A stretch of DNA of 64,000 bases from Marinobacter sp. Arc7-DN-1 (lineage in GTDB: Bacteria > Pseudomonadota > Gammaproteobacteria > Pseudomonadales > Oleiphilaceae), in NCBI RefSeq assembly GCF_003441595.1, contig NZ_CP031848.1:1674001-1738000 (forward strand), in the 5' to 3' direction. Position 1 is the stretch's first letter. Every line of letters begins with the position of its first letter. Of this stretch, positions 55,523-63,871 are shown piece after piece. The translations under genes were made by a program, and so were the position numbers. Under the pieces are notes generated by a model that was not told the origin of the DNA, did not search any database, and saw only the letters and a list, made by a program, of their open reading frames with translations.

Positions 55523-55816
55523 GTGGCTGATTCAAACAATCACAACAGCCGGTCCAGATTCCGCATCGCCCCGGTATTCATGTTCCGGTGGGAAGAGTCC
55601 CAGCAAGCCTACGTTCTGATGTACCCCGAAGGCATCGTCAAGCTGAACACCACGGCCGGCGAAATCCTGACCCGCTGTAACGGAACGAACACAGTCGACG
55701 ACATTGTTCATCAACTGTCCAAACTGTTCTCCGAACAACCTGAATTCATCGAACCCCGCGTTCACCAGTTTCTGGAGGTGTGCCATGGCAAAGGCTGGAT
55801 CCAACCTCAATCTTGA
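55523..55816 (+). CDS. pqqD: PqqA-binding chaperone PqqD
   Basis: A 97-residue PqqD (RiPP recognition element) with the typical FRWEESQQAYVLMYPEGIVK and NTTAGEILTRCNG segments. It binds PqqA and presents it to PqqE. I place the start at the GTG at 55523, which has GTGAGG six bases upstream and gives the usual PqqD length; a GTG at 55496 would add nine residues. The 3' end overlaps pqqE by 32 bases. Confidence 0.9.
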   Translation: MADSNNHNSRSRFRIAPVFMFRWEESQQAYVLMYPEGIVKLNTTAGEILTRCNGTNTVDDIVHQLSKLFSEQPEFIEPRVHQFLEVCHGKGWIQPQS

Positions 55817-56918
55817 TGGCCAGGGCAACCCCGTGTGGCTGCTTCTGGAACTGACCTACAAGTGCCCTCTCAAATGCGCATTTTGCAGCAACCCGACCGA
55901 TCTCGATGACCATCAGGATGAGCTGACCACCGCCGAATGGAAAACCGTGATTCAGGATGCCCGCAAGATGGGAGCCATGCAGATTGGTTTCTCCGGTGGC
56001 GAACCCACTCTCCGCAAGGATCTGGAAGAGCTGGTGGCGGAAGCCAACGAACTGGGGTATTACACCAATCTGATTACATCCGGCATCGGCCTTACCCGCA
56101 AGCGGCTGGAAAACCTGAAAAAAGCCGGTCTGCGCCATATCCAGCTCGGTTTCCAGTCGAGCGATCCACAAACGGCCCATTGGCTTGCGGGTGTCGACTG
56201 CTACGAAAAGAAAGTCAACATGGCCCGGGAGATCAAAGCCCTTGGTTTTCCGATGGTTCTTAACATGCCGATATCCAGCCTTAACATCCACCAGGTACCG
56301 GACATCATCGATCTGGCCGCCGACATCGGCGTTGAATATCTGGAACTGGCTAACGTGCAGTATTACAACTGGGCCCTGGTGAACCGGGACCAACTGATGC
56401 CCACCCGAGAAGCGCTGGAGACAGCAGAGGCCCAGGTTGCCGAAGCCCGCAAGCAGCTCGGCGACAAAATGACCATTTTCTTTGTTATACCGGACTACTA
56501 CGAAGGCCGCCCCAAGGCCTGCATGAATGGCTGGGGCAGTATTCACCTGACCATCGCACCGGACGGTGTGGTACTGCCCTGTCAACAAGCCCGCTCCCTG
56601 CCCGATCTCAACTTTCCCGGTGTTCGCGATCATGACCTCAGTTGGATCTGGCACGAGTCCGAGAGCTTCAACCTCTACCGGGGGGACAGCTGGATGAAAG
56701 AGCCCTGTCGCAGCTGCCCGGAAAAAGAGCGGGATTTCGGTGGTTGTCGCTGCCAGGCCATGCTGCTGACCGGCGATGCTGCCAACGCAGACCCAGCCTG
56801 CAGCAAATCGCCCCAACATCACATTGTCCAGGAAGCCGTAATCCGGGCACTTGGCACAGAGCAGGACCACAAAAAGCTTATCGCCCGCGATGTGAGCTGG
56901 GTACCAACGGAGGTGTGA
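55785..56918 (+). CDS. pqqE: PqqE-type radical SAM enzyme
   Basis: A 377-residue radical-SAM/SPASM protein that in the known pathway joins the Glu and Tyr side chains of PqqA. The SAM cluster is CPLKCAFC (C27, C31, C34). Auxiliary-cluster residues C246, C266, C308, C311, D317, C321, C323 and C339 are all present in the PqqE arrangement, so it looks fully active. GGAGGTG precedes the ATG. Unusually, pqqB, pqqC and a protease gene are not adjacent; instead a membrane peptide, a PuuD-like protein and SerC/PyrD-like genes follow. Confidence 0.93.
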   Translation: MAKAGSNLNLDGQGNPVWLLLELTYKCPLKCAFCSNPTDLDDHQDELTTAEWKTVIQDARKMGAMQIGFSGGEPTLRKDLEELVAEANELGYYTNLITSGIGLTRKRLENLKKAGLRHIQLGFQSSDPQTAHWLAGVDCYEKKVNMAREIKALGFPMVLNMPISSLNIHQVPDIIDLAADIGVEYLELANVQYYNWALVNRDQLMPTREALETAEAQVAEARKQLGDKMTIFFVIPDYYEGRPKACMNGWGSIHLTIAPDGVVLPCQQARSLPDLNFPGVRDHDLSWIWHESESFNLYRGDSWMKEPCRSCPEKERDFGGCRCQAMLLTGDAANADPACSKSPQHHIVQEAVIRALGTEQDHKKLIARDVSWVPTEV

Positions 56919-56919
56919 T

Positions 56920-57027
56920 ATGAAATTACCTCACGATTCGCTCGCGGGAACTCTGGCCACGGCCATTGCCCTGACCGTTGTACTCTATCTGGTAACGGGT
57001 GCCTGGATTCGGTCGGGCCTGTCATGA
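56920..57027 (+). CDS. 35-residue single-span membrane peptide of the pqq-like cluster
   Basis: A short ORF starting one base after the pqqE stop and ending with a four-base ATGA overlap with the next gene, which makes chance unlikely. It encodes MKLPHDSL, one hydrophobic span (ATAIALTVVLYLVTGAW) and IRSGLS. I recognise no family. It may be a small subunit of a membrane complex with the PuuD-like protein. Confidence 0.65.
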   Translation: MKLPHDSLAGTLATAIALTVVLYLVTGAWIRSGLS

Positions 57028-57530
57028 GCTGGATGTTGATGGATATCGCCCTGCGCTGGCTCCACATCGTGTTTGCGTTGATCTGGGTTGGCCATAACTA
57101 CGCCAATGTGGTCAAGACCCCAAGGTTCATTCCCTTGCGTATTGATCCTGACGAAAGGAGTGCCAGATCCTCCGATCTGACCCGACGCATGCACCAGGAA
57201 CATGGCACCTTCCGGTACGCGTCCCTGGTGGTTCTGGCGTCAGGCGCCCTAATGCTCTGGAATCGCGACATTCTTGCGGACGTACTGATGCTCCAGGGTC
57301 ACCATGCGGTTATTGGAGTCGGCGCCTGGATCGGTGTCATCATGGTGCTGAACCTCTGGTTCGTACTCTGGCCCCATCAGAAGAAAGTACTGGGTTTTGT
57401 ACCGGCACCGGCCACAGAGCGGATCCGCTGTTCACGAATCACCTTTTTATCCTCCCGAACCAACACCATCCTCTCTTTCCCGCTGATTTTCTTTATGACT
57501 GCCGGAAGTCACGGGCTGGCGCTGTTCTGA
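57024..57530 (+). CDS. PuuD-like integral membrane protein (urate oxidase N-terminal domain family)
   Basis: A 168-residue protein with four or so membrane helices. It resembles the membrane domain of the PuuD urate oxidase: RWLHIVFALIWVGHNYANVV, WPHQKKVLG and SRTNTILSFPLIFFM. PuuD itself carries a C-terminal cytochrome c that is absent here. Histidines H14, H24, H57, H60, H93, H94, H118 and H163 could bind heme or another redox centre (inference). It overlaps its neighbours by four bases and one base, so it is translationally coupled in the pqq-like operon. Confidence 0.7.
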   Translation: MSWMLMDIALRWLHIVFALIWVGHNYANVVKTPRFIPLRIDPDERSARSSDLTRRMHQEHGTFRYASLVVLASGALMLWNRDILADVLMLQGHHAVIGVGAWIGVIMVLNLWFVLWPHQKKVLGFVPAPATERIRCSRITFLSSRTNTILSFPLIFFMTAGSHGLALF

Positions 57531-58612
57531 TGGACCGCGTATATAACTTCGCTGCAGGGCCGGCCGCCTTGCCGCCAGAAGTGCTGGCGCGGGCCCGGGC
57601 AAGCCTGGCCGATTGGCAGGGGCTGGGCTACTCATTACTGGAAGCGCCATTTACCAGCGATGAATTCAAGGCCCTGATGGACACCACCCGGCTCCAGGTG
57701 AGGACGGCCCTGGCAGTGCCAGACCGCTATCAGGTGGCTTTTCTGCAAGGCGGCGCATCGGCGCAGTTCTCACTGGTTCCGCTGAACCTGTTACCGCCCA
57801 CGGCCACCGCCGGCTATGTGGAAACGGGCCACTGGTCGGCAAGGGCACTTGAGGAGGGACGCCGGTATGGCCGAAGCCACCTGGTTGCCAGCACCCGAGG
57901 CACTGGTTTTGATCGTGTTCCTGCGGTTTCTGAATGGGCGCTGAATGAAAGTATCCACTATTGCCACATAACCCCCAACGAGACCGCAAATGGTGTCCAG
58001 TTCCCCGGAGACCCGGATTGTGGTGATATTCCCCTGATCGCGGATATGACCTCCGAGTTCCTGTCACGCCCTGTCGATATCGAACGTTACGGCATGATTT
58101 ACGCGGGAACCCAGAAAAACCTGGGTCCCACCGGCCTGGTTATTGCCATCATCCGCGAGGATCTGCTGGGACAGGCACGACCGGAAACCCCGACTGTGTT
58201 CAATTATCAGTTACTGATTGAACGTCAGAATCGCATCAATACGCCCCTGATGTTCGCCATTTACCTGGTTCACCTGATGCTCGACTGGATTGAGGAGCAA
58301 GGCGGGGTCGAGGCTCTTCATTCCCACAACATTGCCCAGAGCCAGGCAATTTATCGCATCATTGACGAAGACGACTTCTTTTACTGCCCGGTAATACCAG
58401 AGCACCGTTCCATTATGAACGTGTGTTTTGGCACACGTGATGAAAGCCAACAGCAGCGGTTTCTTGGCGAGGCTGAGGCAATGGGGCTGGCGAATCTGGC
58501 GGGGCACAGCCACGGCGGAGGACTTCGAGCCAGCCTCTACAATGCCCAGCCGGACGCCGCTGTCGCAGCTCTGGCCTCTTTCATGAGCCATTTCCGTCAG
58601 CGTTATGGCTAA
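57530..58612 (+). CDS. SerC-like aminotransferase lacking phosphate-binding residues
   Basis: A 360-residue fold-type I PLP enzyme clearly homologous to phosphoserine aminotransferase (NFAAGPAALP, FLQGGASAQF, HITPNETANG, YAGTQKNLGP with PLP lysine K196). Residues that hold the substrate phosphate in E. coli SerC are changed: the SHR motif (His41/Arg42) reads APF here, and GHRVVGGMR reads GHSHGGGLR (Arg329 lost; the carboxylate-binding Arg335 kept). So it is probably an aminotransferase for a non-phosphorylated substrate. Start overlaps the previous stop by one base; end overlaps the next gene by eight. Confidence 0.85.
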   Translation: MDRVYNFAAGPAALPPEVLARARASLADWQGLGYSLLEAPFTSDEFKALMDTTRLQVRTALAVPDRYQVAFLQGGASAQFSLVPLNLLPPTATAGYVETGHWSARALEEGRRYGRSHLVASTRGTGFDRVPAVSEWALNESIHYCHITPNETANGVQFPGDPDCGDIPLIADMTSEFLSRPVDIERYGMIYAGTQKNLGPTGLVIAIIREDLLGQARPETPTVFNYQLLIERQNRINTPLMFAIYLVHLMLDWIEEQGGVEALHSHNIAQSQAIYRIIDEDDFFYCPVIPEHRSIMNVCFGTRDESQQQRFLGEAEAMGLANLAGHSHGGGLRASLYNAQPDAAVAALASFMSHFRQRYG

Positions 58613-59474
58613 TCTGCTCACCAGACCAGCCAGTGACCGGGAGCGGGCCTTCATGAGCGCCTGCAACCAGGCCAGCAATCTCCCGCCTGCACGGGAGCGC
58701 CTGAGCGAGGGCGCCACTGCCATAAACTGCATGGGGTTGTCATTTACCAATCGCCTGGGGATTGCCGCGGGTTTTGATCAATGTGGAAAGCTGGGCCGAA
58801 GTGCCGGCAACCTGGGATTTGGCGCTATTGAACTGGGCAACTGGACCCAGGAAAACTGGCCCCGAAGCCTACCCGCCCAGCACCCCGAAGCAATACTCAA
58901 TACCCGGCTGGGAATTCGGCTGGCGGCAACCGCCCCTGTATCACCGGAGCAGGAAACCGCGCAACTCCTTCAACTGATCGAGAGAGCCTGGTTTACGGCG
59001 GACTACCTGACCATAGCTCCTGGCTGGCTTCAGCAGGCAGTTCCCTTCCGCCAGCTTTACCGCAATCTGCTCCGATTGCGGGAGGCTCAGCAGACACTGG
59101 AAAGTCAAACCCGAAAGTCCTGCCCCGTTGTTTACAAGCTCCGGGTAAAGCCGGGGAATGAAGAGGCCTGCAACCTCATTCCCTACCTCGCCTGCCAGGA
59201 AGTCGATGGCATCCTGATCAGCTTCGACTTCGGCAAACCCGTCGCCGATGCCCATTACCGCCAATGGCGGGACCCTGAACTTCAGGCGAGCACCTGCCGG
59301 GCCATTGAGGCCTGCCAGCATCATCTCAAAGGAAATACAGCTCTGCTGACCAATGGCGGCGTGTGTTCGCGCCAGAACTATCTGGACCGGCTCAATGCCG
59401 GTGCCGATCTGGTACAACTGCACAACGCGCTTGTGTTCGAAGGGCCTGACATTGGCTGGAAACTCAGTCAATAA
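58605..59474 (+). CDS. PyrD-like protein without dihydroorotate dehydrogenase active site
   Basis: A 289-residue TIM-barrel homologue of class 2 dihydroorotate dehydrogenase: [20 protein letters not shown] at the start, LGFGAIELG, and [34 protein letters not shown] at the end (residues about 244-278). Catalytic and substrate residues are lost: AAGFDK becomes AAGFDQ, the NxSSPNTPG loop (base Ser) becomes TIAPGWLQQ, and the NTT motif becomes SFD. It may still bind FMN. It is the last gene of the coupled chain, overlapping the convergent selD by 11 bases. Its reaction is unknown. Confidence 0.8.
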   Translation: MANLLTRPASDRERAFMSACNQASNLPPARERLSEGATAINCMGLSFTNRLGIAAGFDQCGKLGRSAGNLGFGAIELGNWTQENWPRSLPAQHPEAILNTRLGIRLAATAPVSPEQETAQLLQLIERAWFTADYLTIAPGWLQQAVPFRQLYRNLLRLREAQQTLESQTRKSCPVVYKLRVKPGNEEACNLIPYLACQEVDGILISFDFGKPVADAHYRQWRDPELQASTCRAIEACQHHLKGNTALLTNGGVCSRQNYLDRLNAGADLVQLHNALVFEGPDIGWKLSQ

Positions 59475-60501
59475 CCCGAACCAAAGGCTCACCTGAAGCG
59501 CGCTCATGCAACTGGCCGAAGGGATAGAGTTCCAGCCCGTGTTCCCTGGCCTTTTTCTCAAAGTCGGCCCGGTCCTGTTCGGCGACGCAGACCAGCAGGC
59601 CACCACTGGTCTGGGGGTCGAAAAGTAACGTCTTGTCCAGGTCTGTCAGGCCCTCAAAGGCATCGCCCAACGATGCGGCATTCCGATGGGTACCTCCAGG
59701 AATGCAGTCCGAATCAATATAGCGTGCAAGGTTCGGCATCTGCGGCACTGAATTTCGGTTAATGGTGGCGCCAACACCGCTACCCCGGCAGATCTCCAGC
59801 AAATGGCCGGCAAGACCAAAGCCGGTAACATCCGTCATGGCATGTACGCCGTCCAGTGAAGCGAAGACTTCACCTACTTTATTGAGGGTGCACATGGTTT
59901 CAACGGCGACCGCCAGATCAGCCTCGTTGATCCTATGCTTTTTCAGCGCACTGGTTAGAATTCCCACGCCAATCGGCTTGGTCAGGTACAGCAGGTCGCC
60001 AGGCCGGGCGCCATCGTTACGCACAATACGATGCACCGGCACCTGACCGGTAACGGCCAGCCCGAAGATCGGTTCCGGCGAATCAATGCTGTGCCCCCCG
60101 GCCAGTGCAATTCCAGCCTCCGCACATACCGCCCGCCCGCCCTCAATCACCCGGGCGGCGATCTCCGGCGCCAACTGGTTTACCGGCCAGCCCAGTATCG
60201 CGATTGCCATCAATGGCTTTCCGCCCATGGCATAGACATCACTGATGGCGTTTGCAGCCGCAATCCGGCCAAAATCATAGGCATCGTCCACCACGGGCAT
60301 AAAGAAATCCGTGGTACTGATAATCCCCAGGCCATTGCCGACATCCAAGACGGCAGCATCATCCCGGCTGGCATTGCCGACCAGAAGTCGCGGGTCGTGA
60401 TAATCGGGGGTCGTGGTGTGAAGAATGCGGTCCAGGACATCCGGAGCAATTTTACAGCCGCAACCGGCTCCGTGACTGAATTCGGTAAGTCGTGTTGACA
60501 A
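59464..60501 (-). CDS. selD: Selenide, water dikinase
   Basis: A 345-residue SelD that makes selenophosphate from selenide and ATP. The catalytic motif GAGCGCK places C14 and K17; the ATP-binding segments NASRDDAAV and TSGGLL are intact. The nucleophile is Cys, not selenocysteine. No selA, selB or selU is in the window, so its use (selenoproteins or seleno-tRNA) is open. Convergent with the PyrD-like gene; 25 bases downstream of the hemerythrin-GGDEF-EAL gene, so possibly co-transcribed with it. Confidence 0.94.
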   Translation of the reverse strand: MSTRLTEFSHGAGCGCKIAPDVLDRILHTTTPDYHDPRLLVGNASRDDAAVLDVGNGLGIISTTDFFMPVVDDAYDFGRIAAANAISDVYAMGGKPLMAIAILGWPVNQLAPEIAARVIEGGRAVCAEAGIALAGGHSIDSPEPIFGLAVTGQVPVHRIVRNDGARPGDLLYLTKPIGVGILTSALKKHRINEADLAVAVETMCTLNKVGEVFASLDGVHAMTDVTGFGLAGHLLEICRGSGVGATINRNSVPQMPNLARYIDSDCIPGGTHRNAASLGDAFEGLTDLDKTLLFDPQTSGGLLVCVAEQDRADFEKKAREHGLELYPFGQLHERASGEPLVRVID

Positions 60502-60526
60502 AGCGGGGTCCTTTTGTGGATGTTTT

Positions 60527-62533
60527 CTATTGAGATAGCGTCAGGCTTTCGGCCCATTGCGGAAAAGGCTTCCAGCCGGCAAGCCAGCCCGCCAGTTTTT
60601 CCCGGGCCAGTGGTGGTGATATCGCGTAGCCCTGGGCAAACTCGCAGCCCAGGCTTAGCAGTATTTCACCCTGCTCAATGGTTTCCACGCCCTCCGCAAT
60701 CAACTCTCTGCCAAAAACCCGGGATAATCCGATGATCCCTCTCAAAATCGAATAATTCTCCTCAGTATCGTTCACACCGCTGACGAATTCGCGGTCTATC
60801 TTGAGGGCATGGACGGGCAACCGCTTGAGATAGGAAAGCGATGAATATCCGGTCCCAAAGTCATCCAGTGAAAAAGTGACACCCAGTTGCCTGCAATCGT
60901 CAATAATACTCACAACGTTATCAAGCTCACCCAGAGTCGCCGACTCCAGTATTTCCAGGTCAAGGCGAGCTGGGTCCAGGTCGGGAAACCTTCCCAGAAT
61001 ATCCCGGAGCCCGTCAGCGAACCCCGGCGCCTGCAACTGGATTGCTGCCACATTCACACTGATATTCATGTGAATTCCCCGAGCGTCCCACTGACTCATC
61101 TGCGTCAATGCTTCACATAAAACCCACTCACCTACCTCCACCATCAAAGGATGGTGTTCTATCGCGGGCAAAAAACCGCCAGGGGATAAAAAACCGCTAT
61201 CTGGATGCTGCCAGCGAATAAGCGCCTCAACCCCTTTCACCTCTCCGGTCCTCAGACTTACTTTTGGCTGGTATAAAAGCCTGAACTGGCCGCATTCAAG
61301 CCCCTTCCTGATGTCCGATAAAAGCCGCTGGCGGCACCGGCCTGCTTTCTTTTCCCCAACGTCCAGGAACAGCCAGCTTCCTTTGAGCTCCTGCTTGGCG
61401 CGGAAAAGCGTGTGGTCTGCCTGGCGTAGAAGTAGGTCGGCATCTTCGTCGACATGCCCAAGCTCACTATCGGGAAACAATACAATCCCTGCTGTAAATG
61501 ACACCAACGCCGAGCCGCCTCCCAGATCGAAGGGCTGGCGGGCAGTCAGTTGCAGAGCACTGAGCCGGATTTCCACCTGACTGGCATCCGGAAGAAGCAG
61601 GGCGAACTCATCGCCACCGATCCGGGCGAGAGCGGCATCGGGAGGTAGTGCATCCAGCCAGCGCCGGGCAAGCAATCCCAGCATGCGGTCGGCCGTTTCT
61701 TCCCCGAAACGCGCGTTAATCTCTTGAAAGTTGTCAAGATCCATGGAAACCAGCGCTGCGGAATCATTTTTCAGATCGCCACGGTCAAGCAGCTCCCGTA
61801 TGAACCGGGTAATACCATTCCGGTTCCACAAACCGGTAAGGGGGTCTGCGTAGGCCAGGAATTCCACCTGCCTCTGATGATCACTTGCCTGGTCCTCCAG
61901 AGCCCGGTTCAACCGCTCACTCTGCAGTCGCTGCAACTCATCCTCAGCTTTGTGCCTGATCATTTTTTCCCGCATCAGTTGAATGGTGCTGGCAGAGAGT
62001 TTCCCGTAAATCTCCAGCAATGCGGTTACAAGAACGGATACGGAACCATTGAGCTCAGAATCAACCCGCTCTCTGGCCTCCTCCAAAGGTTTGCCTGCTT
62101 TCATGGCTTTTACAGTCAGGGCCATGCGCCGGTCTGATTCAAGGATGTGAAAGGCAAGCCAGCGAGTCAGATAATCAAACAGCTCGGCCAGGACATCTGC
62201 TTGTGGCGCTTTGCTTTGGCGAAGCATCTGGATCCGGACAAAAAACATCTGGTGTGAGTCGTGGTGATTCCGGGCCATCTCCGACGTGCCAAGACTTTCC
62301 GCCCAGACACCCTCCTCATATTTGAAATGGTAGGAGGCATAGGCAAGAAGCTCATCAAGCAGGTGTAAACTATCCAGATCCGAACTGTCTGAGGCAAAAT
62401 GCCACGCCAGACGATTCAGAATAGTCACCAGCACCCGGTGCTGCTCATCAATGTCCTCCAGGCCCGTCTCGAAGTTACGGTTCCAGGGAAAGATCTCGAA
62501 GACATCCGTCTCGCTCTGCCAGGGCATTGTCAC
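60527..62533 (-). CDS. Bacteriohemerythrin-GGDEF-EAL protein
   Basis: A 668-residue soluble signalling protein: an N-terminal bacteriohemerythrin domain (H32, H69, E73, H90, H94 and a later HILESD, a full di-iron ligand set), a linker, a GGDEF domain with intact RIGGDEF and an EAL domain with [16 protein letters not shown] and AEGVET, also intact. It could sense O2 or NO and make or break cyclic di-GMP. GTG start with GGAG upstream. Its position beside nor genes suggests NO/O2-linked control of lifestyle. Confidence 0.9.
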   Translation of the reverse strand: MTMPWQSETDVFEIFPWNRNFETGLEDIDEQHRVLVTILNRLAWHFASDSSDLDSLHLLDELLAYASYHFKYEEGVWAESLGTSEMARNHHDSHQMFFVRIQMLRQSKAPQADVLAELFDYLTRWLAFHILESDRRMALTVKAMKAGKPLEEARERVDSELNGSVSVLVTALLEIYGKLSASTIQLMREKMIRHKAEDELQRLQSERLNRALEDQASDHQRQVEFLAYADPLTGLWNRNGITRFIRELLDRGDLKNDSAALVSMDLDNFQEINARFGEETADRMLGLLARRWLDALPPDAALARIGGDEFALLLPDASQVEIRLSALQLTARQPFDLGGGSALVSFTAGIVLFPDSELGHVDEDADLLLRQADHTLFRAKQELKGSWLFLDVGEKKAGRCRQRLLSDIRKGLECGQFRLLYQPKVSLRTGEVKGVEALIRWQHPDSGFLSPGGFLPAIEHHPLMVEVGEWVLCEALTQMSQWDARGIHMNISVNVAAIQLQAPGFADGLRDILGRFPDLDPARLDLEILESATLGELDNVVSIIDDCRQLGVTFSLDDFGTGYSSLSYLKRLPVHALKIDREFVSGVNDTEENYSILRGIIGLSRVFGRELIAEGVETIEQGEILLSLGCEFAQGYAISPPLAREKLAGWLAGWKPFPQWAESLTLSQ

Positions 62534-62628
62534 TTTTAACGCGCTCCCGATTGCAAAAGTAGGGCAACAACTGACAGTTTAGTTCAAAACCATGCCCCGG
62601 GCTTTGCTGTATATCAGAAGCGCAACAG

Positions 62629-62877
62629 TTACCGGGCCGACGGACGCTGGCCACCATAACGGTTCAGATCAGCCCCAACTCCAGGCGAGCTTCCCGCCTC
62701 GTTCACCCACTGAGAACAACTCTTGTCACCTGGATTTCGACTTCTCGACTCTTCTCTGCGTTTTTCACGCCCCCGCTTTAGTTGGTTGGATTTACACTCA
62801 TTACTTACAAGACCCAGCCACCTCAGGTGCTGATCCCAGACCTCGTCTTTAATATGCTCCGGTTTTTTGCAAACCAT
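62629..62877 (-). CDS. Hypothetical 82-residue basic protein
   Basis: An ORF with a good ribosome site (GAGGAAA eight bases before ATG 62877). It begins MVCKKPEHIKDEVWDQHLRW and then becomes strongly charged and low in complexity (KRGREKRREESRSR). I recognise no family. The charged half may argue against a folded protein; the start region looks more gene-like. It precedes the hemerythrin-GGDEF-EAL gene on the same strand. Confidence 0.35.
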   Translation of the reverse strand: MVCKKPEHIKDEVWDQHLRWLGLVSNECKSNQLKRGREKRREESRSRNPGDKSCSQWVNEAGSSPGVGADLNRYGGQRPSAR

Positions 62878-63052
62878 CGTTATTTCCTCACCCGAATGGA
62901 CCGTTGCTTTGCCTGGAAATGTTCGTTGTGAGATCTCCAGCAAACATTAAGGCAAATATTAAGCCAGATCGGAAAACTACTGGGATTACAACCTTCGGCT
63001 TTTAAAACCGAGGCAATAAGGACACAAAAACCGCTCCGTCCTGGCGAACAGT

Positions 63053-63063
63053 GTCGCGATGAC
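63053..63063. promoter_or_regulatory. NorR-like binding site
   Basis: GTCG-CGA-TGAC fits the NorR pattern GTCA-N3-TGAC at 7 of 8 positions, including GT-N7-AC. It lies about 100 bases upstream of the sigma-54-type promoter, a usual enhancer distance. A second GT-N7-AC (GTCCAAAGAAC) is at 63085-63095. Confidence 0.4.
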
Positions 63064-63159
63064 ATCAGTTACCAGGAAAACCGTGTCCAAAGAACAACGG
63101 CACCGGCATGAGAAACGAAAACTCTTGTTTTTTTGGCTAATTAACAACAACTTAATCAG

Positions 63160-63175
63160 TGGCACACAAAATGCT
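63160..63175 (+). promoter_or_regulatory. Sigma-54 type promoter of norE
   Basis: TGGCAC-ACAAA-ATGCT: the -24 element is perfect, GG and GC are ten bases apart, and the -12 element has one mismatch. Predicted start about 60 bases before the norE ATG. Confidence 0.6.
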
Positions 63176-63247
63176 TATACATCCGCGAGAAAAGCCCTTT
63201 TGGTTTGTAACACTGAAATATTTGAGGTCCTTAGCCGGGTTGTCAAA

Positions 63248-63847
63248 ATGGTACACGAGCACTTACTGACGAATGTCACCAGAGAGCCGGTCAGCGAAGA
63301 ACTGCCGGGCGATTTTGCGATGTGGTTATTTATCCTCATGGAATTAACCGTATTTGCTATCTTCTTCATCAGTTTCGCGACCATGCAAAACCTTTATCCC
63401 GCCATGTTCGGGACTGGGAAATCCTCGCTTCATCCAGTGGCTGGCCTGATATGTACACTGGCACTGATTACCAGCAGCTATTTTGTCGCTCTGGCGGGAA
63501 TCCGGTTGCGGCAGGGAAATGAATCCCGCTGTAGCCTGTTTCTGGCGGCGGCGCTAATGGCAGCAACGTTCTATCTGATCACAAAATTCTCGGAGTACTC
63601 GCAACTGATCCAGGCCGGATACGATCTGTCGACCAATACGTTCTACACACTCTATTTTTTCATAACGTTTTTCCACCTGATGCACGTTGTCCTGGGTATG
63701 GTAATTCTGGGTTACATGCTCCACCGCACCCGTCAGGGCGCTTATGCAACGGGGGAACATTCAGGTTTCGAATCCGGAGCCTCATATTGGCACATGGTTG
63801 ACCTGGTCTGGATCATACTTTTCCCCATCATTTACGTAATCCACTAG
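63248..63847 (+). CDS. norE: NorE, cytochrome c oxidase subunit III-like protein
   Basis: A 199-residue membrane protein with five helices and the subunit III pattern (LPGDFAMWLFILMELTVFAIFF, FFHLMHVVLGM, SYWHMVDLVWIILFPIIY). NorE accompanies NO reductase in many denitrifiers and boosts its activity but is not catalytic. I use ATG 63248, which begins the family-like N-terminus; the open frame extends upstream to 63059, across the promoter. norF follows 24 bases later; norC and norB would be expected beyond the window. Confidence 0.88.
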   Translation: MVHEHLLTNVTREPVSEELPGDFAMWLFILMELTVFAIFFISFATMQNLYPAMFGTGKSSLHPVAGLICTLALITSSYFVALAGIRLRQGNESRCSLFLAAALMAATFYLITKFSEYSQLIQAGYDLSTNTFYTLYFFITFFHLMHVVLGMVILGYMLHRTRQGAYATGEHSGFESGASYWHMVDLVWIILFPIIYVIH

Positions 63848-63871
63848 AGTTGAATTCATCGGAGTGGCTGA

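Larger units (their letters stand above)
62878..63247. other. Upstream region of norE
   Basis: 370 bases without a gene. It contains a NorR-like site (63053-63063), a second looser one (63085-63095) and a sigma-54-type promoter (63160-63175). I found no FNR-type box. Confidence 0.55.

Noticed and set aside
59464-60501. Selenocysteine-containing SelD or in-frame UGA genes nearby
   Set aside because: SelD has Cys14 in the active site and I saw no in-frame UGA with a plausible downstream SECIS in the neighbouring genes.
63120-63160. FNR/DNR box upstream of norE
   Set aside because: The AT-rich stretch with TTAATCAG matches only one half-site poorly; the sigma-54 element is the better explanation.
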